Of a stretch of DNA of 64,000 bases, positions 42,394 to 51,604 are shown in pieces. The first letter of the stretch is position 1. Each line of letters starts with the position of its first letter. Below the pieces are notes generated by a model. That model did not search any database. It was not told the origin of the DNA and worked only from the letters and a program-made list of their open reading frames with translations. Source of the stretch: Streptomyces sp. S.PB5. Lineage in GTDB: Bacteria > Actinomycetota > Actinomycetes > Streptomycetales > Streptomycetaceae. The translations under genes were made by a program, and so were the position numbers. The stretch covers positions 248,001-312,000 of the forward strand of contig NZ_JAQMWP010000011.1 in NCBI RefSeq assembly GCF_030403745.1, read 5' to 3'.

Positions 42394-43266
42394 TCACTTC
42401 TTCGGCTGTGCGGGCGGCGCCGACTGCGAGGTCTGCGCACCGCCGCTCTTCTGGTTCGCGTTGAACTCGGCCACGTTGCGCAGGTGCTCCCCGTAGTCAG
42501 CCGTGAAGCGGGTGTCGCCCGGCTTGACCGTGACGAAGTACAGCCAGTCGCCCGGCGTCGGTGAGATCGCGGCGCGCACGGCCTCCTCGCCCGGGTTGTC
42601 GATCGGGGTCGGCGGCAGGCCCATGCGCTGGTACGAGTTGTAGGGGCTGTCGATCCGGGTGTCGGCCTCGGTCGTCTTCAGCGTGGAGCGGTTCAGCGCG
42701 TAGTTGATGGTGGAGTCCATCTGGAGCGGCATCCCGCGCTCCAGGCGGTTGAAGATGACCCGCGCGACCTTGCCCATGTCGGCCTTGGTGGCGGCCTCCG
42801 CCTGGACGATGCTCGCGATGGTGACGGCCTGGTAGACGTTCATCGCGTTGCGCTGGGCGCCGGCGGCGATCGGCGCCCCGTTGAACTTCTGGTTCGCGGT
42901 GTTGACCATGAACGACAGCAGCGACTCGGGGGTCGTCCTGTCGTTCAGCGGATACGTCGCCGGGAAGAGGTATCCCTCCGGGTTGCCCTCGGCGTCGTTC
43001 GGCAGCTTGAGGGCGGCCTTGGCCAGCGCCTTCCTGGTGGTGCCGGCCGGGCGGGCGAGGGACTTGTCGACGGCGTCGTAGATCTGGCTCGCGCGCCAGC
43101 CTTCGGGGATGACCAGCGAGGTGGGCTTGGCGTCCTTGTCGCTGTCCAGGCTGAACAGCGGCACCGCCACGGCGGTGCCGGCCACGACGGCCCCGGTCGC
43201 GATGAGGACGAGACGGCCCCGGCGGGTCAGTCGAATCGAGCTCCGTGACGGAGTGTTCTGGTACAT
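42394..43266 (-). CDS. Endolytic transglycosylase MltG-like (YceG domain)
   Basis: 290 residues. A short basic N-terminus and one membrane helix (LVLIATGAVVAGTAVAVPLF, about 19-38) anchor it with the catalytic domain outside. The YceG domain has LVIPEGWRASQIYDAV, GYLFPATYPL, ASIVQAEAATKADMGKVARVIFNRL and MQMDSTINYAL-like motifs (here LQMDSTINYALNR). The Glu of VQAEA is the expected catalytic acid. MltG cuts nascent peptidoglycan strands and sets glycan length. It is shorter than the main actinobacterial MltG and lies apart from aroE/ruvX-type neighbours, so it is probably a paralogue. The C-terminal tail is Gln/Ser/Pro-rich. Confidence 0.87.
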   Translation of the reverse strand: MYQNTPSRSSIRLTRRGRLVLIATGAVVAGTAVAVPLFSLDSDKDAKPTSLVIPEGWRASQIYDAVDKSLARPAGTTRKALAKAALKLPNDAEGNPEGYLFPATYPLNDRTTPESLLSFMVNTANQKFNGAPIAAGAQRNAMNVYQAVTIASIVQAEAATKADMGKVARVIFNRLERGMPLQMDSTINYALNRSTLKTTEADTRIDSPYNSYQRMGLPPTPIDNPGEEAVRAAISPTPGDWLYFVTVKPGDTRFTADYGEHLRNVAEFNANQKSGGAQTSQSAPPAQPKK

Positions 43267-43309
43267 GCGGGCACGGTAACCCCCACATCATTACAAACCC
43301 GGCATATCT

Positions 43310-45112
43310 TCAGCTTGTCGGTTCCAGTTGAGCATCCCGGCGTACGAGGGCGGCGTACCGTCCGTCCTTCTCCAGCAGTTCCTCGTGCGTGCCGCGCTCG
43401 GCCACGCTCCCGGAGTCCAGGACCACGATCTGGTCGGCGCCGCGGACGGTGGACAGACGGTGCGCGATGGTGAGGGTGGTGCGATTGGCGGACAGGGCGT
43501 CGATGGCGTCCTGCACGGCCGCCTCGGTACGGGTGTCCAGTGCGCTGGTCGCCTCGTCGAGGATGAGGACCGGCGGGTCGCGCAGGATCGTACGGGCGAT
43601 GGCCAGGCGCTGTTTCTCGCCGCCGGAGAAGCGGTGGCCGCGCTCGCCGACGACCGTGTCGTAGCCGTCGGGCAGGCTCGCGATGTGGTCGTGGATCTGG
43701 GCCGCGCGCGCCGCCGCGTGGAGCTCCTCGTCGGTGGCGTCGGGCTTGGCGAAGCGCAGGTTCTCGGCGACCGAGGCATGGAAGAGGTACGTCTCCTGGG
43801 AGACGACGCCGACCGCGCGGGCGAGGGTGTCGAAGTCGAGGTCGCGCACGTCGACCCCGTCGAGGGTGACGCGGCCGCCCGTCACGTCGTAGAGCCGCGG
43901 GACCAGGTGGCCCAGCGTGGACTTTCCGGCGCCGGTCGGGCCCACGACGGCGAGGCTGCCGCCGGCGGGGACGGTGATGTCGATGCCGTCGAGGATGGGA
44001 GCGCCCTTGTCGTCGTACCGGAACTCCACGCCCTCCAGACGGACTTCGCCCTTGATCTCGTCGAGGTGGACCGGGTTCTCGCGCTCGGTGATGTCGACGG
44101 GCAGGTCGAGGTACTCGAAGATGCGCTGGAAGAGCGCGAGCGAGGCCTGGATCTGGACGCCGGTGCCCAGCAGGCTGACAGCGGGGCGGAAGAGGCCCTG
44201 CTGGAGCGAGACAAAGGCGACGATGGTGCCGATCGAGACCTGCGGGCCGCCCGTCTGGAGGGCGAGGCCGGCCGTCCAGTAGATGACGGCGGGCATGGCG
44301 GCCATGACGATCGTGATGACGGCCATGCGCCAGCGCCCGGCCATGCTGGACCGCACTTCGAGGTCGACCAGGCGCTCGGACTCGTCCGAGAAGGACCGGG
44401 TGAGCGAGTCGGAGCGGCCCATGGTGCGGCCGAGCAGGATGCCGCTGACCGAGAGGGACTCGGTGACGGTGGCGGCCATCGCGGCCATCTGCTTCTGGCG
44501 CTGGGTGGTGATCTTCTTGCGTTCGTTGCCGACGCGGCGGCTGATCCACACGAACACCGGCAGGAGCAGGAGCGATACGACGGTCAGGCGCCAGTCCAGG
44601 GCGATCATCGCGACGATCGTGGCGACGACGCTGGTGGCGTTGGAGACCAGCGAGGTGGCGGTCGAGGTGACGGTCGCCTGCATGCCGCCGATGTCGTTGG
44701 CGATACGGGACTGGACCTCGCCGGTGCGCGTGCGCGTGAAGAACGCGAGCGACATCCGCTGGAGGCGGTCGTAGACGGCGGTGCGCAGATCATGCATGAC
44801 GCGCTGGCCGACCGTCGTGGAGATCAGGGTCTGCAGGACGCCGAAGACGCTGGTCAGCACGGCACTGAGGATCATGCCGAGCGCAAGCAGGCTGAGCAGC
44901 CCGGTGCGGCCCTCGGGGATCGCGACGTCCAGCGTCTCCTTCAGCAGGAAGGGCGTGGCGACCGAGACCAGCGACGCGGCGCCGACCAGGAGGCCCACCA
45001 CGGCGAGACGGCTGCGATAGGGGCGGAAGAGTTTCAGGATGCGGCGGACCTGCCGGGGCTGCTCCGGTGAGTTGCCGGCCGGCGTCCATTTGAGTTCGTT
45101 GTCGGGGTGCAT
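43310..45112 (-). CDS. ABC exporter, fused membrane and ATPase domains
   Basis: 600 residues. Six membrane helices lie in the first 320, then a nucleotide-binding domain with Walker A GPTGAGKST, signature FSGGEKQRLAIARTIL, Walker B VLILDEATSALD and H-loop TIAHRLSTV, all canonical, so it can work as a homodimer. It is a type I multidrug/lipid-type exporter. I chose ATG 45112 because AAGGAG sits 5 bases upstream; the in-frame ATG at 45160 lies in the operator. It is divergent from a MarR regulator across an inverted repeat, the usual drug-responsive arrangement. Confidence 0.9.
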   Translation of the reverse strand: MHPDNELKWTPAGNSPEQPRQVRRILKLFRPYRSRLAVVGLLVGAASLVSVATPFLLKETLDVAIPEGRTGLLSLLALGMILSAVLTSVFGVLQTLISTTVGQRVMHDLRTAVYDRLQRMSLAFFTRTRTGEVQSRIANDIGGMQATVTSTATSLVSNATSVVATIVAMIALDWRLTVVSLLLLPVFVWISRRVGNERKKITTQRQKQMAAMAATVTESLSVSGILLGRTMGRSDSLTRSFSDESERLVDLEVRSSMAGRWRMAVITIVMAAMPAVIYWTAGLALQTGGPQVSIGTIVAFVSLQQGLFRPAVSLLGTGVQIQASLALFQRIFEYLDLPVDITERENPVHLDEIKGEVRLEGVEFRYDDKGAPILDGIDITVPAGGSLAVVGPTGAGKSTLGHLVPRLYDVTGGRVTLDGVDVRDLDFDTLARAVGVVSQETYLFHASVAENLRFAKPDATDEELHAAARAAQIHDHIASLPDGYDTVVGERGHRFSGGEKQRLAIARTILRDPPVLILDEATSALDTRTEAAVQDAIDALSANRTTLTIAHRLSTVRGADQIVVLDSGSVAERGTHEELLEKDGRYAALVRRDAQLEPTS

Positions 45113-45157
45113 GGGCTCCTTCGGGAGGCTGATTGCGTGAGACTCAGGACCATAGCT

Positions 45158-45180
45158 CATTGTTACCTATACTCACAATG
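45158..45180. promoter_or_regulatory. Inverted repeat operator between ABC exporter and marR
   Basis: CATTGT (45158-45163) and ACAATG (45175-45180) are perfect inverted arms around an 11-base centre containing TATACT. It lies between divergent genes in an A+T-rich patch, 25 bases before the marR start, as MarR autoregulatory sites do. Confidence 0.65.
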
Positions 45181-45205
45181 CACATGGTCCTGTTATTGTT
45201 CCCGT

Positions 45206-45664
45206 ATGACCACCCCCGATTCCGACGGCCTGCTCGCCGAGCAGCTGCTCCGGTTCACGCGGCGTGTGCACCGCATCCAGAAGCGGCACATCGAGCAGAG
45301 CGGTCTGGGCGTCACACCTGCCCAGTCGCGGCTGCTGCGCACGCTCGCGCACTACGGTTCGCCGCCGCGCATGGCCGATCTGGCCGAGCGGCTGGAGGTC
45401 GTACCGCGCGCGGTGACGTCGTTGGTCGACGGCCTCGAGGTGAGCGGCAAGGTGCGGCGGGTTCCGGATCCGACCAACCGGCGGGTCATCCGGATCGAGC
45501 TCACGGACGACGGGCGCAAGGCGCTGCGGGAGCTGCGGGAAGCGCGCAGGTCGGCGGCGGCGGAGATCCTGGAGCCGCTGACACAGAAGGAGCGCGCGGT
45601 GTTGGGCGTGTTGCTGGACACGTTGGTGGACGGGGCGGCGCCCGAGCCCGGGAAGCGTTGCTGA
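45206..45664 (+). CDS. MarR-family transcriptional regulator
   Basis: 152 residues, the family norm. A winged helix covers about 30-120: LRTLAHYGSPPRMADLAERL, then VVPRAVTSLVDGLEVSGKV, and wing RVPDPTNRRVIRIELTDDGRKAL, the classic DPTNRR wing. Helices at both ends form the dimer interface. ATG 45206 has no Shine-Dalgarno and follows TGTTATTGTTCCCGT, so a leaderless or short-leader transcript is likely. It most likely represses itself and the divergent exporter, with release on binding a phenolic or drug ligand. A strong hairpin follows the stop. Confidence 0.9.
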   Translation: MTTPDSDGLLAEQLLRFTRRVHRIQKRHIEQSGLGVTPAQSRLLRTLAHYGSPPRMADLAERLEVVPRAVTSLVDGLEVSGKVRRVPDPTNRRVIRIELTDDGRKALRELREARRSAAAEILEPLTQKERAVLGVLLDTLVDGAAPEPGKRC

Positions 45665-45672
45665 CGGCATGA

Positions 45673-45705
45673 AAGAAGGCCGCGGCGGTGTGCCGCGGCC
45701 TTCTT
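45673..45705. terminator. Bidirectional hairpin terminator between marR and dctA-like gene
   Basis: AAGAAGGCCGCGGC (45673-45686) and GCCGCGGCCTTCTT (45692-45705) form a perfect 14-bp stem with a 5-base loop. A/T-rich ends on both sides give an A-tract and a T-tract, so it can serve the two convergent genes. Confidence 0.88.
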
Positions 45706-45739
45706 CGTCGTACTGCTGGGGTCAAGCGTCCTACTGGGG

Positions 45740-47113
45740 TCAACTGACCCCGGAAGCCGTCTCCTTCGTCTTCTGAGCGGGTACGACCGCCTCGACGACC
45801 TCCTCCTCGGGGTCAGGCTCGGCCTTCCCCTCGTCCAGCACCTTCTTCGCCTTGTCCAGGTCCAGGGCGCCCTCCCAACGGGACACCGCGAAGACGGCGA
45901 CACAGTTGCCGAGCAGGTTCGTCACGACGCGCATCGAGTCCATGATCCGGTCGACACCGAGGAGCAGGGCGACGGCGCCGGCCGGGATCGCACCCAGCGA
46001 GGAGGCGGTCGCCGACAGGGCGAGGAACGCCGAACCCGGGATGCCCGCCATGCCCTTGCTGGTCAGCATCAGCACCAGGATGACGGTGACCTGCTGGCCG
46101 AGCGTGAGGTCCACGCCGACGGCCTGGGCGATGAAGAGGGTGCCGATGGAGAGGTAGAGCGAGGCACCGTCGAGGTTGAAGGAGTAGCCGGTCGGCAGCA
46201 CCAGACCCACCGCGTCGTCACGGGCGCCCGCCTTGCGCAGCTTCTGCATCACCCGCGGCATGACGGACTCGGTGGAGGCGGTGCCGAGAGCGAGCAGCAT
46301 CTCCTCGCGGATGTAGCGCAGGAACTTCCAGAGGCTGAGCCCGGTGAGCAGCTTGAGCGCGATGGCGAGCAGCGCGATGAAGAGCGCGGCGGCCGCGTAG
46401 CACAGGATGATCAGCTTGGCGTAGGTCTCGATGACGCCGAGGCCGTAGTTGCCGATCAGGACGGCCATCGCACCGAACACGGCGATCGGGGCGAGGCGCA
46501 TGATGAAGCCGACGACCGCGAAGATGATCTCCTGCGCCTGCTCGATGGCGGGCAGCACCTGCGGCACCTTGGTGTGGCCGAGGTGGAGCAGCGCGGCGCC
46601 CACCAGGCAGGCCAGGATGAGGACTTGGAGCAGCGCGTTCTCGGCGAAGGCGCCGATGAAACTGGTCGGGATCGCGTTGACGATGAACTCGGTCGTCGAG
46701 GGCAGGGCGCCGCCGCCCGTCTTGGCGTCGACCGCCGAGGCGTCCAGCGTCGACGGGTCGACGTTCATGCCCGAGCCGGGCTGGACGACGTTGGCGGCGA
46801 GCAGACCGATGAGCAGGGCGAGCGTGCTCGCCACCTCGAACCAGATCAGCGCCTTGAGCCCGATCCGGCCGAAGGCCTTGAGGTCACCGGCCTTGGCGAT
46901 CCCGACGACGACCACGCAGAACACGAGTGGCGAGATGATCGTCTTGATGAGCCGGATGAAGCCGTCGCCGAGCGGCTGGAGGTCCGAGGCGAAGCCGGGC
47001 CACAGCTTTCCGACAACGATGCCGAGGACCAGCGCGACGGCGACCTGGGCGAAGAGTGAGGTACGCAGTATGCGTGCGACGCGTCGCGGCAGGGACGGGA
47101 CGGACGGCGGCAC
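45740..47113 (-). CDS. dctA: Dicarboxylate/cation symporter (DctA-like)
   Basis: 457 residues, the DAACS family (succinate, malate, fumarate or glutamate uptake with H+ or Na+). LPTGYSFNLDGASLYLSIGTLFIAQ and LTSKGMAGIPGSAFLALSATAS are the hairpin and substrate-site motifs, and GVDRIMDSMRVVTNLLGNCVA contains the conserved Asp and Asn of the last helix. About eight membrane helices. I chose GTG 47113, with AAGGAG 5 bases upstream; an ORF start at 47230 would add a basic non-conserved leader. The acidic tail (EPDPEEEVVEAVV) is typical of actinobacterial copies. Confidence 0.9.
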   Translation of the reverse strand: MPPSVPSLPRRVARILRTSLFAQVAVALVLGIVVGKLWPGFASDLQPLGDGFIRLIKTIISPLVFCVVVVGIAKAGDLKAFGRIGLKALIWFEVASTLALLIGLLAANVVQPGSGMNVDPSTLDASAVDAKTGGGALPSTTEFIVNAIPTSFIGAFAENALLQVLILACLVGAALLHLGHTKVPQVLPAIEQAQEIIFAVVGFIMRLAPIAVFGAMAVLIGNYGLGVIETYAKLIILCYAAAALFIALLAIALKLLTGLSLWKFLRYIREEMLLALGTASTESVMPRVMQKLRKAGARDDAVGLVLPTGYSFNLDGASLYLSIGTLFIAQAVGVDLTLGQQVTVILVLMLTSKGMAGIPGSAFLALSATASSLGAIPAGAVALLLGVDRIMDSMRVVTNLLGNCVAVFAVSRWEGALDLDKAKKVLDEGKAEPDPEEEVVEAVVPAQKTKETASGVS

Positions 47114-47178
47114 GGGCACTCCTTGTGGGGAACGTGGGTGCACAGAGGCCCCAAGGGGACGTCGGAGACTTCTGCGAT

Positions 47179-47196
47179 ACGGAAAGCGGCTTCCGT
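47179..47196. promoter_or_regulatory. Inverted repeat upstream of the dctA-like gene
   Basis: ACGGAA (47179-47184) and TTCCGT (47191-47196) are perfect inverted arms 6 bases apart. A second, weaker half-site pair (TTCTG, CGGAA) overlaps at 47170-47184. It is 66 bases before the start codon and resembles IclR-type sites; the binder is unknown. Nothing else is seen in the 47114-47292 spacer. Confidence 0.4.
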
Positions 47197-47292
47197 GGCG
47201 ATCACTTTGACCGCGCCGTTGATCCCGCACAAGACCGCCGCGTTTCAGCCGCGTAAATCACGCCCTGAGTGACGCATCGCACACAACTCCCC

Positions 47293-48918
47293 TCAGCAGC
47301 CCTTACGGTCCTCGGTCAGTACGCCCTGCACACTGGTCAGCGACCGGTCGTAGCAGCCGTTCGGCCCGTACAGCCGGTACCGCTCGCTCGTCGTGCCGAC
47401 CGCGTGCCGCTGGTCGCGCGGAACGTTGAGCGTCCAGGTGGCGTCGCCGGTGTAGGTGTCGTCGAGCCACTGGGTGCGCCGGCCGTCGAGGGCGGCCGAG
47501 GCACGGTCACCGAGGGTCAGCACGGTCCGCAGCCGGTCGTCCGCGCCGATCGTCGTGATGCCGTCCATCGTGTACGTCCGGTGCGTGCGCGTGGTCCGGG
47601 CCGGGCCGCGCCCGTCGACGGTGACCGACTCGTCGTCCGTCCAGGTCGCTTTGAGTGCGTCGAGGTTCTCGCCGTCGGTCCAGCGGTGCGTGGAGGTGTT
47701 CGCCAGGGAGCGGCGGACGGTGGTCGCGACCCGCCCGTGCGAGGTGTCGACGTAGCCGGCGACGGTGAGCCGGTGGGCACCCTCGGTGTCCAGCCGGTGC
47801 TCCGAACCCGGTGTGTACGTCGAGGAGTTGGTGAGGTCACCGGCGGAGTGCGCGGTGAGCCTGCCGGTGACCTGAGTGCGCTTGGCGTCCTGCCAGACCA
47901 GGACGTTCACGGGGGCGCTCCAGCCGGTCTGCCCCTCGGGGACGCCGACGACGTCGACCTCGATGCGGTGCGGGCGGCCGTCGTTGAGGATCCCGGCGAA
48001 CGGCGTCAGGTCGTATTCGATCGGCTTGATGTCGAAGGCACGGGGGCCCGGAATCACGTACCAGAGAAAGGGGTTGGACCAGCCGCCGGTCCACACGTGC
48101 GGGAACGGCGCGGCGATTCCGGCGAGTTGGCCGTCGACCTTGATCTGGACCTCCCGGTAGGGACCGCCCGCGGCCTTGCAGGAGTACGGCGCCTCGTCCG
48201 GCACCGTCAGATACCAGTACTCCTCGCAGCCACCGCCGGAGCCGGTGGCGTACACCTCGGCGACGATGCGTTCGCTGTTGCGCGGGGTGGTGACGGTGCC
48301 GTCGGCCGGGGTGAGGACCTGGTCGGGGGTGCGGGCGGCGGGACGGCCGGCCGCGTAGAAGGTCAGCGTGACCTTGACGTCGATGATCCCGGTGTACGTG
48401 TCGTCGACGACGTTCCCGATGAGCATCTCGACGTCCCGGGTGCCGCGCAGGGTGTCGCTGTAGCGGGTGACGTCCTTCTCGACCGACCACTCGATGCCGT
48501 CGGGCGAGGGCTGCGGAGTCGACGTACGGAAGATCTCGACCCCGCCGATGTGCAGATATCCGAGCCGGTCGTACTGACGGCCCTTCACCTTGCCGTCCAT
48601 CCGCAGGACGACCTTGCTCCAGCGGTCTCCGCAGCCCTCCGGCGGGGTGTAAGTCCCCTTGTACGGCGTGAAGTCACGGAACTGGGCCTCGGCCAGGGTG
48701 ACTTGGCAGGACTTGCCGGAGGGCTTGGTGACGGGCGGGGCGGCGGTGACGGGGTCGTGCCAGTCGGAGCCGAACTCGGCGGGCACGTCGGCGGATCGGG
48801 CCGACGCGCCCGTGGATCGGGCTGTCGTTCCGGCCGACTGGGCGGGTGCCGCCCCGAGGAGGGTGCTCGCCACGAGGGTCGCCCCGGCGAGCATGGACAT
48901 GATGATCCGTCTCTTCAT
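47293..48918 (-). CDS. Secreted peptide-N-glycosidase A-like protein
   Basis: 541 residues. The signal peptide is KRR, then a hydrophobic core, then GAAPAQSAG, with cleavage expected after about residue 29. The mature part follows the PNGase A pattern: CGDRWSKVVLRMDGKVKGRQYDRLG, then GGVEIFRTSTPQPSPDGIEW, VEKDVTRYSD, VEMLIGNVVDDTYTGI and, later, WTGGWSNPFLWYVIPG. Members remove N-linked glycans from glycopeptides by amide hydrolysis. Cys pairs are consistent with an extracellular fold. A monocistronic gene with no clear partners; likely used on plant or fungal glycoproteins. Confidence 0.82.
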   Translation of the reverse strand: MKRRIIMSMLAGATLVASTLLGAAPAQSAGTTARSTGASARSADVPAEFGSDWHDPVTAAPPVTKPSGKSCQVTLAEAQFRDFTPYKGTYTPPEGCGDRWSKVVLRMDGKVKGRQYDRLGYLHIGGVEIFRTSTPQPSPDGIEWSVEKDVTRYSDTLRGTRDVEMLIGNVVDDTYTGIIDVKVTLTFYAAGRPAARTPDQVLTPADGTVTTPRNSERIVAEVYATGSGGGCEEYWYLTVPDEAPYSCKAAGGPYREVQIKVDGQLAGIAAPFPHVWTGGWSNPFLWYVIPGPRAFDIKPIEYDLTPFAGILNDGRPHRIEVDVVGVPEGQTGWSAPVNVLVWQDAKRTQVTGRLTAHSAGDLTNSSTYTPGSEHRLDTEGAHRLTVAGYVDTSHGRVATTVRRSLANTSTHRWTDGENLDALKATWTDDESVTVDGRGPARTTRTHRTYTMDGITTIGADDRLRTVLTLGDRASAALDGRRTQWLDDTYTGDATWTLNVPRDQRHAVGTTSERYRLYGPNGCYDRSLTSVQGVLTEDRKGC

Positions 48919-48974
48919 GGCCGTGTTCTACGGTGAGTTGGGCACCCTCCGCAATGAGGCGTCCTGCGTGAGTG

Positions 48975-49682
48975 CTAGCTCGCCAGGTCGGCCCTGTCCC
49001 CCATCACCACCACAGGATGCTGGTCCGGATCGAGCGTGCGCAGCAGATGCTCCATCGCCGCTCTGGACAGGCTGACGCAGGCGGACGTACCGCTTCCGTG
49101 GTCCAGATGCAGCCAGATCCCGCCGCCCTTGGCTGCCCCCTCGGGGCGCGTCGGGTCGTTCGGCGGGGTGCCTTTGACCCGGTTGTAGTCGATGGCGATG
49201 ACGTGGTCGAAGTCATGCCGGTGGGACTCGTCCCACCAGCGCGGGACGGCGAAGGCGGCGGATTGTGTGTAGGGAAGTTTCGAGCCGGGGTCCTTCAGGA
49301 CCCCGCCCGCGTCGGTGAGAGTGAACACCCCCACGGGGCTGCGCTTGTCGCCCTCACGGTGGTCCGTCGTCCAGCCCTTCCTGCCGTTGTGCGCGGGCCA
49401 GCTGCGCAGCCGCTCCCAGGCGGCACCGCGCTTGCCGTAGAGGACGACCGTGGAATCCGCTGACTCCTTGCCGTCGCCATAGACCGCCACCACCTGACGG
49501 GAGTCCGCGGGGACACGGCGCTGGAAGCGGACTCCGATGCCCGGGATGCCGGTGGGCGCGGTGGGGGCGGTGGCCTTCGGCCTCTCCGTGTGGGTCACCG
49601 GATGACGTTCGCCGGCCCCGCAGGCGGACAGCGCCGCCAGGAGGATTCCGCAGATCACCACATGTCGTACATCGCTCCGCAC
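48975..49682 (-). CDS. L,D-transpeptidase family lipoprotein (YkuD-type catalytic motif)
   Basis: 235 residues. A lipobox LSAC at 18-21 makes it a cell-surface lipoprotein. The catalytic site is IWLHLDHGSGTSACVSLSRAAM near 190-210, with the His and the Cys of GTSACVSL. RSPVGVFTLTDAGG and DFDHVIAIDYN are the preceding strands of the family. Such enzymes form 3-3 peptidoglycan cross-links or attach proteins to the wall, although many soluble actinobacterial members of this ErfK/YbiS-like group lack proven activity. It ends after GDRADLAS. The gene is divergent from the ABC exporter pair with 134 bases between. Confidence 0.85.
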   Translation of the reverse strand: MRSDVRHVVICGILLAALSACGAGERHPVTHTERPKATAPTAPTGIPGIGVRFQRRVPADSRQVVAVYGDGKESADSTVVLYGKRGAAWERLRSWPAHNGRKGWTTDHREGDKRSPVGVFTLTDAGGVLKDPGSKLPYTQSAAFAVPRWWDESHRHDFDHVIAIDYNRVKGTPPNDPTRPEGAAKGGGIWLHLDHGSGTSACVSLSRAAMEHLLRTLDPDQHPVVVMGDRADLAS

Positions 49683-49816
49683 TCCGCCATGGTCGCACCC
49701 CGCGCGCGGAAAACCGTTTGCCCCCGACCACGCAATGACGCGAACCTTTCACGGTTTGCTACCGCCGACCGCGGTCCTTCCACCCCCTGACACGAGCCAC
49801 TGGGACGACATCCGTC

Positions 49817-51604
49817 ATGCAGATTCAAGACCTTCCGTATCCGGATCCGGGTGTACCGGACGCGCGCTCGGGTCCCCGGTTCCTGTGGTGGCTGTTCCGG
49901 AACCAGCTGGGCGGACAGCTCAAGTCCCTCGCCTGGGGACTGCTGCACTTCACGTCCGTCTCCGCGCTGCCGTTCTGTGTGGGCTTCGCCGTGCAGGCCG
50001 TCGTCGACCGTTCGGGTACCCGACTCGCCCTCGCGGGCGGGCTGCTGGCGCTCGCTTGCGCGGGCAACGCGATCGGTGACACCTTCCTGCACCGCACCGC
50101 CATCACCAACTGGATCACCGCCGCCGCGCGCGTCCAGCAGCTGCTGGCCCGCAAGGCCTCCTCGCTGGGCTCGGCGCTGACCCGGCGGGTCTCGGCCGGT
50201 GAGGTCGTGGCCGTCTCCACCGGTGACATCGAGAAGATCGGCTGGTTCGTGGAGGCCGTCTCCCGGTTCACCGCGGCCGCCCTGACCATCGTGATCGTCT
50301 GTGTGGGCCTGGTGGTCTACCAGCCCGCGCTCGGCGTGGTCGTGGCCGTGGGGCTGCCCGTGCTGGCCGTGGCCGTGCTGCCGCTGCTGCCGCGGGCGAC
50401 CCGGCGGGCCGACTTCCAGCGGGAGAAGGCGGGCCGGGCCACCGAACTGGCCTCGGACACCGTCGCCGGACTGCGGGTGCTGCGCGGCATCGGCGGCGAG
50501 GACCTCTTCCTCGACCGCTACCGCCGGGCCTCGCAGGAGGTGCGCCACGCGGCCGTGCGCAGCGCCCGCATGTGGTCCCTGATCTCCGCGATCCAGGTGC
50601 TGCTGCCGGGGCTGCTGCTGATCGCGGTCGTCTGGCACGGCGTGGGCCTGGCCCGCGAGGGCCGGATCGAGATCGGCGAGCTGGTCACCGCCTACAGCTC
50701 GGTCATGATCCTCACCTATCCGCTGCGGCACTTCGAGGAGATCGCCATGGCGTACTCCTTCTCCCGTCCGTCGGCCCGCCGGGCCGCGCGGGTGCTGTCG
50801 CTGGAGCGGGCCACGTCCGCCGAAGGGTCGCTGTCCGGCGAGCCACCGGCCGGCGACTTGTACGACCCGGCGACCGGTCTTCTCGCCCCTTCCGGGCGGC
50901 TCACCGCCGTGGTGTGCGGCGACCCGGACGCGGCGGGGGCGCTGGCGGAGCGGCTCGGCGGCCACCCCGCCGAGGAGGGCACGTCCGTGCTGATGGGCGG
51001 GGTGCCGCTGGACGAACTGCCGCTGTCCGTCGCGCGGACCGCCGTGCTGGTCCAGGACAAGGACCCGGTGCTGCTGTCCGGCACGCTGCGCGAGCTGCTC
51101 GACGTGCCCGCCTCGGGTGACGTCGACCCGCGCGACGCGCTGGCCGCCGCCCAGTGCGAGGACGTGCTGGCCGCCCTGGTCCAGGGCTCGCTCGACGCCC
51201 GGGACCCGATGGACGCCCGTATCACCGAACGCGGGCGCTCCCTGTCGGGCGGCCAGCGCCAGCGGCTCGCACTGGCCCGGTCCCTGTTCACGGACCCGGA
51301 GGTGCTGGTCCTGGACGAGCCGACCTCGGCCGTGGACTCGCACACCGAGGCCCGGATCGCCGACGGCATACGCGATCTGCGGTCCGGCCGTACGACCGTG
51401 GTGTTCACCTCGTCGCCGCTGCTCCTGGACCACGCGGACCGGGTGGTGCTGGTGCACGAGGGTGAGGTCGCGGCCGTGGGCGTGCACCGCGAGCTGGTGC
51501 GCACCGAACCCCGGTACCGCGCGGTCGTGACCCGCGAGACCGACGAAGAAGCAGACGAGGCCGCCCTGAAGGGCGTGCTGGAAGAGATCGAGGAGACGGC
51601 ATGA
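49817..51604 (+). CDS. ABC exporter half, degenerate Walker A subunit
   Basis: 595 residues, six membrane helices then an ATPase domain. The ATPase domain is lopsided. The Walker A position reads VVCGDPDAAGALAERL with no GxxGxGKS/T. The H-loop His is replaced (VVFTSSPLLLDH). Signature SLSGGQRQRLALARSL and Walker B VLVLDEPTSAVD are normal. It can therefore lend its signature motif to a partner but not bind ATP in the usual way at its own P-loop. The gene ends with ATGA overlapping the second subunit, which has the complementary defect, so they must form a heterodimer. Export substrate unknown. Confidence 0.88.
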   Translation: MQIQDLPYPDPGVPDARSGPRFLWWLFRNQLGGQLKSLAWGLLHFTSVSALPFCVGFAVQAVVDRSGTRLALAGGLLALACAGNAIGDTFLHRTAITNWITAAARVQQLLARKASSLGSALTRRVSAGEVVAVSTGDIEKIGWFVEAVSRFTAAALTIVIVCVGLVVYQPALGVVVAVGLPVLAVAVLPLLPRATRRADFQREKAGRATELASDTVAGLRVLRGIGGEDLFLDRYRRASQEVRHAAVRSARMWSLISAIQVLLPGLLLIAVVWHGVGLAREGRIEIGELVTAYSSVMILTYPLRHFEEIAMAYSFSRPSARRAARVLSLERATSAEGSLSGEPPAGDLYDPATGLLAPSGRLTAVVCGDPDAAGALAERLGGHPAEEGTSVLMGGVPLDELPLSVARTAVLVQDKDPVLLSGTLRELLDVPASGDVDPRDALAAAQCEDVLAALVQGSLDARDPMDARITERGRSLSGGQRQRLALARSLFTDPEVLVLDEPTSAVDSHTEARIADGIRDLRSGRTTVVFTSSPLLLDHADRVVLVHEGEVAAVGVHRELVRTEPRYRAVVTRETDEEADEAALKGVLEEIEETA